33,918 nt of DNA from DASPRG01 sp963796125. Its GTDB lineage: Bacteria; Nitrospirota; Thermodesulfovibrionia; Thermodesulfovibrionales; SM23-35. Made by a program: the position numbers and the translations under genes. The notes beneath the pieces are model-generated. The model had not been told where the DNA came from. It saw only the letters and a list, made by a program, of their open reading frames with translations, and made no database searches. The stretch lies in assembly GCA_963796125.1 (NCBI GenBank), contig CAWCKM010000031.1:1-33918 (forward strand), given 5' to 3'. Of the stretch, positions 1 through 7,994 are shown piece after piece (positions within the stretch are counted from its first letter, which is position 1; every line of letters starts with the position of its first letter).

Positions 1-104
1 TCATTTGAAGTGTTGTGTTTCTCTGAGCCTCGTTGCAAGGTAATATATGAGAAATGTTCTGTGTTGTACTTCCAAAACAAACAAGTAACTATGCAGGCAC
101 ATGA

Positions 105-209
105 TTATCCATAGCCCCATCGCTTGCCTTTGCCCTTGCAGCCAGAGCAACGCATAGCATGGCTTCGGCAAGCTGATCTTTTATCCTCACAGTGCAATAA
201 TATCTTCAT
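105..209 (-). CDS. Possible 34-residue Cys-rich peptide
   Basis: An ATG-to-TAA frame encodes a 34-residue basic peptide with four cysteines (positions 7, 14, 21, 24) and a C-terminal CSGCKGKGKRWGYG, which looks like a zinc-binding knuckle. The upstream purine stretch AAAGAGAAAA is only a weak ribosome binding site. It is divergent from the ParB-like gene at 316. I do not recognise the family. It could be a real small zinc-binding peptide, the remnant of a larger gene, or chance. Confidence 0.22.
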   Translation of the reverse strand: MKILLHCEDKRSACRSHAMRCSGCKGKGKRWGYG

Positions 210-228
210 TTTTTCTCTTTCGATCAAG

Positions 229-257
229 TATAATTTGCGACAAGGGCACACTTGCGA
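229..257 (+). promoter_or_regulatory. Possible promoter -10 and TTGCGA direct repeat
   Basis: A perfect TATAAT lies at 229-234. It is followed by two TTGCGA copies (235-240 and 252-257) whose starts are 17 bases apart, upstream of the ParB-like gene. No good -35 box is visible. The repeated hexamer could be an operator for a DNA-binding product of the cassette, which is inference only. Confidence 0.28.
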
Positions 258-315
258 GATCGGTGCTTACAAATACTATTTCAATAAATTTATCTTACCG
301 ATAATGGAGGAAGTT

Positions 316-1115
316 ATGCAGCCGGAACAAATATATGACATCCCGTTAGAGAAATCAAAGTAGCAAGTACAAATGTCCGCCAGCACGAAAGAGACAAAGA
401 CCTAAAGAATTAAAAGCCAGCATAAAGAAGCACGGTCTTCTTCAGCCTGTCGTATTGGAAGGCACGCAGGGTAACCCGCCGTATAACCTAATCGTCGGAC
501 AAAGGAGATTTCTTGCGCATCAGAAGCTTGGAAAGACGGCGATTCGGGCCAGATTCGTGGGTCAGCTTACGGATGTGCAAGCTACCATTCGATCTTTAGT
601 TGAAATATGGTCCGTGTTGAACTGAATCATGCTGATACCGCTAAAGCAATTACGCGACTATACAAAGAACTCGGAGGGATGAATATGAAGTACATTCTGA
701 GACTGGCCTGTCTTATATAAGATCAGGCAATACATAGACATAGAAGAGAGAGCCTCACCGAAGATGAAGCAGAAGCTGAAAGACAGGAAAACAACTCCGG
801 AAGATATTCAACGGGCTCTTAGGGCGTCTGCTGGTGATTCAACCAAGGCCGAAAGACTTCTGGAGAAGATGGCTCAATTTACGAAATACCAAAAGGATAA
901 CTTGGTTGAATATGGAGAGTTACATCCTAAAGCCGATGCAGAAAAAATTATGCAGGAAGCCCAAAAGCCAAAAATTGAACGAACAATCATGGTCAAGTTA
1001 TCGGATCGCGCACAGCTTGGACTAAAAAGGCATGGCTTGAATTGGCTATGGATCCTGATGAACTGGCCGCTCATGCGTTGAGGATTGGTTGTCTAAGCAG
1101 GGCTTTATTGAGTGA
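316..1115 (+). pseudogene. ParB-like N-terminal domain protein (IbrB type), frame-broken
   Basis: Read across several one-base shifts, this encodes about 265 residues. The N-terminal ParB/sulfiredoxin-like domain has EKIKVASTNVRQHERDKDLK, then LKASIKKHGLLQPVVLEG and the nucleotide-binding signature LIVGQRRFLAHQKLG. Next come an HTH-like helical part (HADTAKAITRLYKELGG, then ETGLSYIKIRQYI) and a C-terminal ELAMDPDELAAHAL ending in DWLSKQGFIE. The ATG at 316 follows GGAGGAAG. Breaks fall near 340, 405, 603, 677, 718, 1025 and 1080, almost all explained by one missing base in an A or G run. The stop overlaps the next start (GTGA). ParB-like proteins paired with PAPS-reductase-like proteins are known as IbrB/IbrA in enterobacterial mobile elements; the match here is by domain logic. 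It is not a chromosome-partition ParB: no ParA is nearby. Confidence 0.72.
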
Positions 1116-1801
1116 AGAAGTCGGACGATCACCAAAGAAGCTTATACACTCAGGACGAAGTAGAAGCTGCTGTTGCTGCGTTAATCGCGAGCACAAAGCG
1201 TGTACGTCGGTCATTGAAGCTCCTGGAAATTGTGCACAATTTGGAGATTGCCCTTTCAGAATACGGAAGTCTTTCTAAGCTCGCCGATGCTATTGGAATT
1301 TCCTCGGAGATGCTTCGTCAATTTTCCAGAGTGGATAAACTAGCCAGCCTGTAAAGCAATTGATAGCCGACGGTGCAATAAATGGTGTTGACGTAGCTGA
1401 TCGTCTGAGCCGGCTGCCAGTTGCCGACCAACTTCCAGTTGCAAACGCTGTCATCCAGGGAAAGCTGACTTCAAACGATGTGCAGCTATACGTCTCCCTT
1501 AGGAAAGCGTTACCTAAAGAGAAAATCGGTAAAGTTATCGAACGTGTGAAACACTCACGCAGTATTAAGCAGTATGTTATTGAATTTCTGATTCCATCTC
1601 ACAAGACGGAAGACGATATAAGGGAGTGCTTCGTAAAAGCGCTTAGCAAAGGCAGCATTGTCTCGTTTAGTCAGTAAAGACGGCATTGGTCTGATAACTT
1701 TGAATGCGGATGGCAAATGTCGCCTCGAAGATATAGCACGGCAAGAAAAGTTGACAAAACGAACCTTAATCAACAAAATTATTTCTGGAGCGATCAAGTA
1801 G
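1112..1801 (+). pseudogene. HTH-like protein of the ParB/PAPS cassette, frame-broken
   Basis: About 230 residues when two shifts (near 1342 and 1665) are repaired. The GTG start overlaps the upstream stop, and the stop TAG is immediately followed by the next ATG, so the three genes form one translationally coupled unit. The N-terminal part holds a plausible helix-turn-helix, SLSKLADAIGISSEMLRQF. The middle (VKQLIADGAINGVDVADRLS, then PVANAVIQGKLTSNDVQLYV) resembles helical repeats seen downstream of ParB-like DNA-binding modules. The C-terminus again looks like an HTH (CRLEDIARQEKLTKRTLINK). I do not recognise a named family. The first break is explained by CC for CCC at about 1342, restoring LASPVKQLIADG. 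Confidence 0.6.
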
Positions 1802-3491
1802 ATGCCAACGAAACCTATGCCCAAAAGTGGGCGAACATTGGCTGCTACGTTAAGGTTGGAACAGTTTCATGGTTTATGGCATGAACTTTCAGAATGGCGT
1901 ACGCTTGGGCTACAAGATGCTGGCATTCTTGGCTTTGTGAAAGGACTGCGTTTTTCTGCAAGGCTTATTTATGCAATACGTGACCATCTTTCGTCTTCTG
2001 ATTATGAAGTGGATTCCGGGGCATCTACTTACGAGCGATGGAGATTCATGTTCGCCAGAATGCGACATTATTATTCGTCAACGGGGACATGTTCGTGAAT
2101 GGAACGGCAGGGATCAACCTGTTATGCATTTCAAGTTTATAGACTGCAAAGATGCAATCGCTGTCATAAGTTGTAAGTCTGTGATAACGTCTGTCGATAA
2201 AGAGCATAGGACATATATCAAGGCTCTCAAACCTTACGTTGATAAGATTTTCATATTTGCTGAATGTTGTGAGCCCAGTGCCGTGAAACGCCTAAAAAGA
2301 TCCGCGCAGGCGGCGGGCTGTGATGGTTTTTGGTATTTATATGCTTGCGATAAAATGAAGCAGTGTATTAAAGACCCAAGGGAATGGCGGGAGGATTTTC
2401 TCACTACTTTAGAGAAACTTGTGGACGTCGCACATAGAGGAAAAAATCTAAAATGGCTGGAGACGTCCAAAGGATATAATGCCGCCTGGGAAGAGGCAGC
2501 AAAATTAGTTACGTCGAAGAATTTCCACGGGCTGAGACTCATCTGTCCGAAATGCAGACGTCAAGGCACGGTATTCTCCAAGTGGGTAAAAGGGCGTCTA
2601 TCAAACCGCTTTTGGTTTGCCATTACAACGGTAATGGGTCTTTCAGGGTTTGCGAACTGAGCGATAGCCACGCTGTCACTGTACGGCGCAAGGTAGGAAT
2701 TGACAGGCAGGACGTGATCAAAATCATCAGAATGGGTAAATCAATTGTCCTTTTTAGCGGAGGCAAAGATAGTCTTTGTCTATTGCATTATATTAGCAAA
2801 CTGGCGAAGTCGATCGGTAAAGAGATTGTGGCTTTGCACGTTGATACGACCGCAGGGTTTCCGGAAGTGGAGAGGTACGTCGAAGAGGTTTGCCATCACT
2901 TGAATGTTCCATTAACAAAGGTGCGACCGGTTCATGACTATTTTGATCTCGCCAAAAGATGGGGAATCCCTGGGGTAAAATCTCGTTCTGGTGCTGTCAG
3001 ACCCTAAAGATTGCTCCGATACGACGTTTCATCTCAACTTTAGGGGGACCAAAGATAGTTTTTGATCGGGATAGATCCTGTGAGTCGAGCGTTTAACGAG
3101 CTACAGTGTACCTCTTCGGTTTCATCCCTCATTTCGCACTATCAGCGTTAGCCCTATTTTCGGCTGGGCGGATTAAAAAATAATGAAATATATTTCAAAG
3201 TATGAGCTTCCGAGAAGCCCGGCAAGCAGACTAAAGGGGTCTTCGGAATGTTGGTGTGGCGCTTATAAGAACCGCAGCGACTTCGAAGATCTTTTAGGCG
3301 TTCATCCGGATATTTTTGACAAACTAATCGCGGTTGAGAATGCACAGAAGGGCAAGTTCACTTTTCTCTTTGAGAATGGCGTGCGAATTCCATTAATGTC
3401 GCTTAGAACAAAGAAAAGAACAAAGCCTGACTTTGCATACATAATCGGTGTGCTTAGTCTTCTCGAATACAATCTGCTAAAAACTTCGTAA
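1802..3491 (+). pseudogene. Nuclease-like / Zn-ribbon / PAPS-reductase-like (IbrA type) polypeptide, frame-broken
   Basis: Repairing shifts gives one open path of roughly 560 residues. The N-terminal third has SDGDSCSPECDIIIRQRG followed by AIAVISCKSV, the acid...D...CK spacing of PD-(D/E)xK-like folds such as DUF6602. Then comes a Cys-rich link (CPKCRRQG and VCHYNGNGSFRVCELS), then the ATP-pyrophosphatase PP-loop MGKSIVLFSGGKDSLC at about 2732, LHVDTTAGFPEVERYVEEVC, WCCQTLKIAPIRRF and RSCESSV: the core motifs of the PAPS-reductase / DndC / IbrA superfamily. A C-terminal CWCGAYKN may add a metal-binding Cys pair. Breaks lie near 2022, 2603, 2985 and 3100, plus a TAA at 3174. No stop separates the nuclease-like and reductase-like parts, so they may be fused; alternatively a gene boundary is hidden by errors. 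PP-loop proteins adenylate or thiolate substrates; the substrate here is unknown. Confidence 0.65.
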
Positions 3492-3679
3492 TCATCGGTA
3501 GAGCAAAGGCATGCGCCCCGTGATAGTTCCCAAAAGAAACACACGATGAGTTATCGCCACTATTCCAACTTTGAGAGGAGGATCTCTTTTCCAATCTGAT
3601 GTAAAACAATGATTTTTACTTCAACAGGTTAGAACAAAAGGAGGGAGGGTTTAAAGTTTATGAATAAAGTTGCTTAAAC

Positions 3680-4432
3680 CTATTCATGATTTTTTGGGGC
3701 TGGTGTTTTCAAATAACGAGCCCCTGTCCAGATCAGTACGAAGGCAAACACCATTCTTAATGTTCCCTCAGACAATATATGCGCAAGACTTCCACCTAAA
3801 TATGTTCCAATAAGTATTCCCGGAACAAGGCCAGGGAGTAAATCCGACTTCACATTACCAAGCCTCCAGTGTGTGAAAGCTCCAACCCCTCCGGCAGGAA
3901 TCATTGCAAGGAGGGAAGTTCCCTGTGCTGTGTGCTGGTTGAATCCTGCAAGCAGCACCATAGCCGGAACCATAATAGTCCCTCCACCAACTCCCATCAT
4001 GCCGGACAAAAATCCTGTAAATATTCCCGTGAGCAAGAGAGTTATTATTTTTATCCAGCCAGAAGTAGGTCCACTCATATGAGAAAGATACGGCTTCGAG
4101 AGCAAAAGCAGGGAAACGATAATGAGAAAACCGCCAAAGGCTCTTTTCAACTTCCATTCCGGCAGGGCATGTGCAAATTTAGCTCCTGCCCGCGCAGTAA
4201 ATATAGCTGTAACAGCTAACAGCAGTGAGCCTGTCAAATCGACTGAGCCTTTCATGGCATAAGTAATTGCACCAGATATTCCAGTGAAAACAAGAGCAAC
4301 AAGGCTTGTGCCATGTGCCTTATGTTGCCCCATTTTTAGAATACCTACCATAAGGGGAATCATGACTACGCCTCCCCCAAGGCCTACTAATCCACCAAAG
4401 ATGCCGGCTATAAAACCAATGAAAAAGTTCAT
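3680..4432 (-). CDS. TSUP (TauE/SafE) family anion permease
   Basis: An intact 250-residue integral membrane protein with two homologous halves, each opening with the family's glycine-rich motif: GGLVGLGGGVVMIPLM near residue 14 and GMMGVGGGTIMVPAMV near residue 145. About seven to eight hydrophobic segments are visible, as usual for the family. TSUP members export or import small sulfur or carbon anions (sulfite, sulfoacetate, taurine-related compounds, thiosulfate); the substrate cannot be read from sequence. The start has AGGAA just upstream. It is a single gene: broken genes lie downstream and the divergent pirin gene starts 242 bases upstream. Confidence 0.9.
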   Translation of the reverse strand: MNFFIGFIAGIFGGLVGLGGGVVMIPLMVGILKMGQHKAHGTSLVALVFTGISGAITYAMKGSVDLTGSLLLAVTAIFTARAGAKFAHALPEWKLKRAFGGFLIIVSLLLLSKPYLSHMSGPTSGWIKIITLLLTGIFTGFLSGMMGVGGGTIMVPAMVLLAGFNQHTAQGTSLLAMIPAGGVGAFTHWRLGNVKSDLLPGLVPGILIGTYLGGSLAHILSEGTLRMVFAFVLIWTGARYLKTPAPKNHE

Positions 4433-4674
4433 TTCCTCAACTCAGGACGGGAACCGTTATGGATTTGATATGCCATGAAATTTACTGCTCTTTTAAATTG
4501 GATAGTATATCTTATTGGTTTCTAAAGATGTCAGAATGCCCAATTATGCAGTAGCAGGAAGTGCCCGCCATTTGGGTAAAGAGTTTCCTCATTGCAAATA
4601 TTCCTCATTTTCATGTATGGTGATAAAGCTGACAGACTGTAAGAAAGAAGTCAGCATTTTCTGAGGGAGGAACT

Positions 4675-5580
4675 ATGACAAGAAAGATTAAAAAGGTGTG
4701 GAAGAGTAAACCAACGATTGAAGGTGCCGGTGTCCATCTCAAGCGTGCCTTTGGCTACCATCAGGTTCCTCTACTCGATCCCTTCCTGCTCCTTGATGAC
4801 TTCCATTCCACTAATCCCAAACATTACCTTGCAGGCTTTCCCTGGCATCCCCACCGCGGAATCGAGACGATTACGTATGTACTACAAGGCAGGGTAGAAC
4901 ATGGTGACAGCATGGGAAACAGCGGAATTATCTCTCCGGGAGATATACAATGGATGACGGCAGGAAGTGGCATTATCCACCAGGAGATGCCAAAAGGAGA
5001 CAGGGGTAAACTTCTCCAGGGGTTTCAGCTCTGGGCTAACCTTCCCGCTCGAGACAAGATGATGGACCCGCGCTATCGAGGCATATCGCGCAATGAAATT
5101 CCAGAAAAAAAGTTGGCATCCGGTGCAACGGTGAAGGTTATCTGTGGAACTGTCGACGACGTTACTGGACCTGTACGAGATATTGTCACGGACCCCAAAT
5201 ATATCGACGTCTCAGTGCCGGCTGGCACAACCTTTACTCATCCAGTTTCTCCAGGTCATACCGTCTTTGCCTATGTGATCGATGGCAGCGCTTATTTTGA
5301 CGAAGAGCGCAACCCGTTCGCCCATGAAGTGATAGGTAACAATTACTTCGACTTCAAGAGAGACTGCAGGTTTGGCGTTGAAACCCTTGTCCTTTATGAC
5401 CGTCAGGGCGATCATGTAGTCATCAAGGCGGAGGACTTACCAGTGCGCTTTCTCCTTGTCTCGGGCAAACCTATCGGCGAACCTGTCGCATGGTACGGTC
5501 CAATTGTCATGAATACCCAGGAGGAGTTGCAGATCGCCTTTGAGGAGTTCGAAAAGGGCACATTCATCAAGAAAATATAG
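4675..5580 (+). CDS. Pirin family protein (bicupin)
   Basis: 301 residues, close to the usual pirin length. The N-terminal cupin carries the metal-binding set seen in human pirin: His58 and His60 in WHPHRGIET and His102 and Glu104 in GIIHQE. The C-terminal cupin (about 170-285, with FAYVIDGSAYFDEERN and LYDRQGDHV) lacks such ligands, as normal. GGGAGG sits 5 bases before the ATG. Bacterial pirins are iron-binding proteins; some have quercetinase activity and others bind metabolic enzymes. No neighbour suggests a specific role. It is monocistronic and faces the small minus-strand operon at 5602-6184. Confidence 0.93.
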   Translation: MTRKIKKVWKSKPTIEGAGVHLKRAFGYHQVPLLDPFLLLDDFHSTNPKHYLAGFPWHPHRGIETITYVLQGRVEHGDSMGNSGIISPGDIQWMTAGSGIIHQEMPKGDRGKLLQGFQLWANLPARDKMMDPRYRGISRNEIPEKKLASGATVKVICGTVDDVTGPVRDIVTDPKYIDVSVPAGTTFTHPVSPGHTVFAYVIDGSAYFDEERNPFAHEVIGNNYFDFKRDCRFGVETLVLYDRQGDHVVIKAEDLPVRFLLVSGKPIGEPVAWYGPIVMNTQEELQIAFEEFEKGTFIKKI

Positions 5581-5601
5581 ATACTTTGAATCTTCTAAAA
5601 C

Positions 5602-5760
5602 TCATCTCCCTGCAATCAAGATTCCCAATACTGCACCGACAAGAGCCCCTGTCCATGGGCTGGAGGTGATGATTCAACCGCTACCGCTGCATTTGCCCAG
5701 ATATCCGATAAGACCCCCTATTGTGGCTCCAATCAACGCACCGAGAATGTATCTAATCAT
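5602..5760 (-). CDS. DUF6132-like small membrane protein with in-frame TGA (candidate selenoprotein)
   Basis: ATG at 5760 to TGA at 5602-5604 gives 53 codons with one internal TGA at 5674-5676 (codon 29). Before it: a glycine-zipper membrane segment, MIRYILGALIGATIGGLIGY, then GKCSGSG. After it, in the same frame: IITSSPWTGALVGAVLGILI and AGR. The coding character continues past the TGA. Families of this type carry GC-x4-C-P-I-T-S-N-P between two short membrane helices, and the TGA falls exactly on the second cysteine of C-x4-C. The product would be C24-x4-U29. It lies 16 bases after the DUF6812-like gene on the same strand. Alternatives: a Cys codon mutated to TGA, or a base error; no frameshift is needed. 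Confidence 0.62.
5644..5676 (-). promoter_or_regulatory. Possible bacterial SECIS hairpin after the in-frame TGA
   Basis: Twelve bases after the TGA (5674-5676), the minus strand reads AGCCC (5661-5657), loop ATGGACAG with a GG, then GGGCT (5648-5644). Known bacterial SECIS elements lie directly downstream of the UGA and carry a G in a small apical loop at this kind of distance. The stem is only 5 bp, so support is modest. Confidence 0.3.
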
Positions 5761-5776
5761 ATTCTTGAGCTCTCTT

Positions 5777-6016
5777 TTAGTCTTCAGGGCCAGCCCAAAC
5801 AATATAGTTTTTATTGACAAAAAATACAGTTTGAGAATCTTCCTTTGTTTCTTCTGAGATAACTGTAATAAATTGCTCGTGTGAAAGCCTGAAAAAATCA
5901 GAAAGTCTATGGTGCGTGTCACGAATATTGACTTTCCCTTTTATTATTGATCCATCGGAGATTTTTACTGCTACATTTTTATAATTTGTTACATAAGACC
6001 CTCTTAAATTCTCCAT
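5777..6016 (-). CDS. DUF6812-like small beta-rich protein
   Basis: 79 residues, intact. The pattern KNVAVKISDGSIIKGKVNI, RLSDFFRLSHEQFITVISEE and VFFVNKNYIVWAGPED is that of short proteins annotated as DUF6812: a small beta-barrel-like domain with a conserved DGS..G.VNI strand pair and a VNK.YI.W.. end. No signal peptide, so probably cytoplasmic; function is not established for the family as far as I know. The ATG follows AAGGAGGA at good distance. It lies between the 51-residue gene upstream (12-base gap) and the DUF6132-like gene downstream (16-base gap), so the three are likely cotranscribed. Confidence 0.72.
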   Translation of the reverse strand: MENLRGSYVTNYKNVAVKISDGSIIKGKVNIRDTHHRLSDFFRLSHEQFITVISEETKEDSQTVFFVNKNYIVWAGPED

Positions 6017-6028
6017 GGGCTTTCCTCC

Positions 6029-6184
6029 TTAATAATTTTTGAAATAACAAAGAATTATACCAAGACTCTGATTCTTTTTCTTAACTTTTGATTCTCTGTG
6101 AGTTTCGTAAGAAAAATCCTTGTGACCTGAATCACTTGCACGACTCAGATATCCTGATAATCTTTGAACAGTTTTACAACTCAT
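6029..6184 (-). CDS. Hypothetical 51-residue protein
   Basis: The ATG at 6184 is preceded by GGAAAGGAGTG, a strong ribosome binding site with normal spacing, and the frame ends 12 bases before the DUF6812-like gene. The peptide is basic and Ser-rich (MSCKTVQRLSGYLSRASDSG at the start) with no clear domain. The ribosome binding site and operon position support translation; the unconvincing C-terminus (GIILCYFKNY) argues for caution. Confidence 0.42.
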   Translation of the reverse strand: MSCKTVQRLSGYLSRASDSGHKDFSYETHRESKVKKKNQSLGIILCYFKNY

Positions 6185-6205
6185 TTTCACACTCCTTTCC
6201 GCTTT

Positions 6206-6235
6206 TGCCCTCCTTACAATGGAGGGCATTTTTTT
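6206..6235 (+). terminator. Intrinsic-terminator-like hairpin (plus strand)
   Basis: TGCCCTCC (6206-6213), a 7-base loop, GGAGGGCA (6221-6228) and seven T residues form a textbook rho-independent terminator reading plus. The nearest plus-strand gene upstream ends at 5580, and the DNA between is antisense to the small minus-strand operon. Read on the minus strand it would instead be a 5'-UTR hairpin just upstream of the gene starting at 6184. Confidence 0.6.
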
Positions 6236-6275
6236 AGTGTATGATATGCTCTGTTAGCAGGGGGTGAAGATTACA

Positions 6276-6512
6276 ATGCCGTTTTCAATGGTACTTGAAG
6301 GCATCATTGACTTTTTCAAGGATCATCTGCTCATTACCCTTGCTCTTGCATCAGTGCTTCTTTATTTGCTTTTCCAGAAGCCCAAAACTTTTCTTCTTAT
6401 CGTATTCCTCGTCTTGCTCTTCATAGGAATACTCTATCTGACAACAATTATTGTCTTCAGGACATATGACGATCTGGAAATAAATAGGGAGAGCCTTTAT
6501 CGATTGACCTGA
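6276..6512 (+). CDS. Small integral membrane protein
   Basis: 78 residues from the ATG at 6276 (MPFSMVLEGIIDFFKDHLL), with a GGGGGTG ribosome-binding stretch about ten bases upstream; a GTG at 6264 is the alternative start but lies inside that stretch. Two hydrophobic helices are evident: LLITLALASVLLYLLF and FLLIVFLVLLFIGILYLTT. The C-terminus is hydrophilic (YDDLEINRESLYRLT). No family recognised. It is convergent with the metzincin-like gene. Confidence 0.6.
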   Translation: MPFSMVLEGIIDFFKDHLLITLALASVLLYLLFQKPKTFLLIVFLVLLFIGILYLTTIIVFRTYDDLEINRESLYRLT

Positions 6513-6551
6513 TTTTGACGAAACTGCTGATTACGGATACTCTACATATTG

Positions 6552-7601
6552 TTATGGCAGCCAGCCTATTTCCCTGGCAGTTGGTTCACTGATTATCAGC
6601 TCTGATAATGCGGGTGTGCTATAGCCACCCGATGGGTCAGGAACCCTATGACACATGATATCATAGCCGTTGTATTCCTCACCTGTCTCAGGGTCTATTT
6701 TACATGCATGGTCAGGTCCATCGTAATACTTATCACTTGCCCCCAGTTTGTGCATGAGCTCATGAATGAATGACTCCCCCTGCCAGTCAATGTCTAACGG
6801 CGGGTATAAAGGAAGCCATTTTTTAAAGAAATAAAAATCATATTTGGAATCATAGGAATGAGTGAAAAAAGGATTTTTATACAGATCTAAATAATGCACA
6901 ATGGTGACAAGCTTCTGATCTGTGATAGCAGGGACAGTATTCTCCAGGAAATTAATTACTTCAGGTCGGTTCAGGCAAAATCCAGGGATATCTTCAACAA
7001 GGAGATCTCCCGTTAATAAAATTTGTTCTTCAAAACACGCAATATCATGAAAGGGGATTTGCTGATGATATTTATATGCTTCCCGCTCAAGCCAGGAAAA
7101 TATTTCAGGTTTTACCATATCGCAAATAAAACGAATAGCCTCTTCAGGCAATGGTACTCCTCTGTGAGTGAAGGTTATTAGCCAATTATCATAGAGTGAA
7201 GCTTCAATAATGTTTATCCTGACCTTGAGTGATACAGGTAAAGTTACAGCATTTCTCTTTATATGTATGCTGCCGCTAAATAGACCTATTTGGGACATGT
7301 ATGGTGCGGAAATGCGTATTTTTATCGCATGTGTCGTGTATGCTCCTATTTTATCGAAATGATTTGGGAAAACACTTACAAACGGTTGTAATTCAGGGAC
7401 AACCCATAGGTCTACATTGTGCATTTTTGTTTTACTTGTAAAAGTTGCTGTTAAAGTTACTGCATTGCCAAGTCCAACACTCTGCTCTATGATTGCAGGG
7501 TTCCATTGTATGGGAAGTGTTTTAGCAGGAGTGGTTAAAGGATTCAGTAAAACAGTCAAAATACAAAAAAAGAAAATCTTTTCAAGTTTCCTGCAGACCA
7601 T
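6552..7601 (-). CDS. Secreted protein with metzincin-like zinc motif
   Basis: 349 residues. An N-terminal signal peptide (FFFCILTVLLNPLTTPA) is followed by an Ig/fibronectin-like beta domain, about 30-132 (LPIQWNPAIIEQSVGLGN through LPVSLKVRINI). The C-terminal domain carries HELMHKLGASD (His280, Glu281, His284, Asp290), the HExxHxxGxxD pattern of metzincins with Asp as third ligand, and downstream YDIMCHR (Met316) as a candidate Met-turn. Cysteines at 190, 209, 300 and 317 could form disulfides. It is therefore predicted to be an exported zinc peptidase; snapalysin-type enzymes also use Asp. The ATG follows AGAGGAG. It stands alone. Substrate unknown. The family assignment is by motif only. 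Confidence 0.68.
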   Translation of the reverse strand: MVCRKLEKIFFFCILTVLLNPLTTPAKTLPIQWNPAIIEQSVGLGNAVTLTATFTSKTKMHNVDLWVVPELQPFVSVFPNHFDKIGAYTTHAIKIRISAPYMSQIGLFSGSIHIKRNAVTLPVSLKVRINIIEASLYDNWLITFTHRGVPLPEEAIRFICDMVKPEIFSWLEREAYKYHQQIPFHDIACFEEQILLTGDLLVEDIPGFCLNRPEVINFLENTVPAITDQKLVTIVHYLDLYKNPFFTHSYDSKYDFYFFKKWLPLYPPLDIDWQGESFIHELMHKLGASDKYYDGPDHACKIDPETGEEYNGYDIMCHRVPDPSGGYSTPALSELIISEPTAREIGWLP

Positions 7602-7704
7602 ATTCTCCTCTTTTGAATAAGAACTAAGTCTTATTACACTGCGGACTATTTAAAAGTAAAAATGAGAAGTTGTCAATTATAAAATGATTATAGAGGATAG
7701 GGGG

Positions 7705-7953
7705 ATGGTCTTTTCAAAAAAGCCTGGGTTCGAAATAGATTTTAAAGGTGTTGCATTTGTCTTTCTTCTTGCAATTTGACTCGCAAGCCTTTACATATTG
7801 AAAACCTTCCATATCATGACACCAGATCTTATCAAGGTCACTTCTCTGTTTATCCTGTTTATTGCCAATCTTTTTTGATTTCACCGGTTATACTTTAAAC
7901 AATTTGAGAGGTTATGTGGAAGAATAATGCAATTACGCTGGCTATCCGGTTGA
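7705..7953 (+). pseudogene. Broken small membrane protein gene (two in-frame TGA codons)
   Basis: From the ATG at 7705 one frame reads coherently through TGA at 7777-7779 and 7876-7878 to TGA at 7951-7953. It runs from FEIDFKGVAFVFLLAI, across the TGA, to LASLYILKTFHIM, then LIKVTSLFILFIANLF, the second TGA, and FHRLYFKQFERL. The two hydrophobic stretches look like membrane helices, each interrupted by TGA where Trp or Cys would fit. TGG is used for Trp in the same frame. Most likely a decayed gene with two nonsense mutations; a double Sec protein seems unlikely inside helices. Confidence 0.45.
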
Positions 7954-7994
7954 CGCTGTAGTAATCCAACCTTTAAAATGGTTAAGAAAGAAGA

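Noticed and set aside
316..1115. Chromosome-partition ParB
   Set aside because: No ParA, no parS-like sites, and the linkage to a PAPS-reductase-like gene fits IbrB-type proteins better.
3302..3544. 80-codon minus-strand frame
   Set aside because: It is antisense to the PAPS-reductase-like C-terminus, which has recognisable motifs (CWCGAYKN), and has no coding features.
3855..4219. Several 70-116-codon frames over the TSUP gene
   Set aside because: They are alternative frames of a clear membrane transporter gene and show no protein-like composition.
7705..7953. Reading TGA as Trp (alternative genetic code)
   Set aside because: TGA serves as a normal stop for many intact genes here (for example at 6512 and 28141), and TGG is used for Trp throughout.
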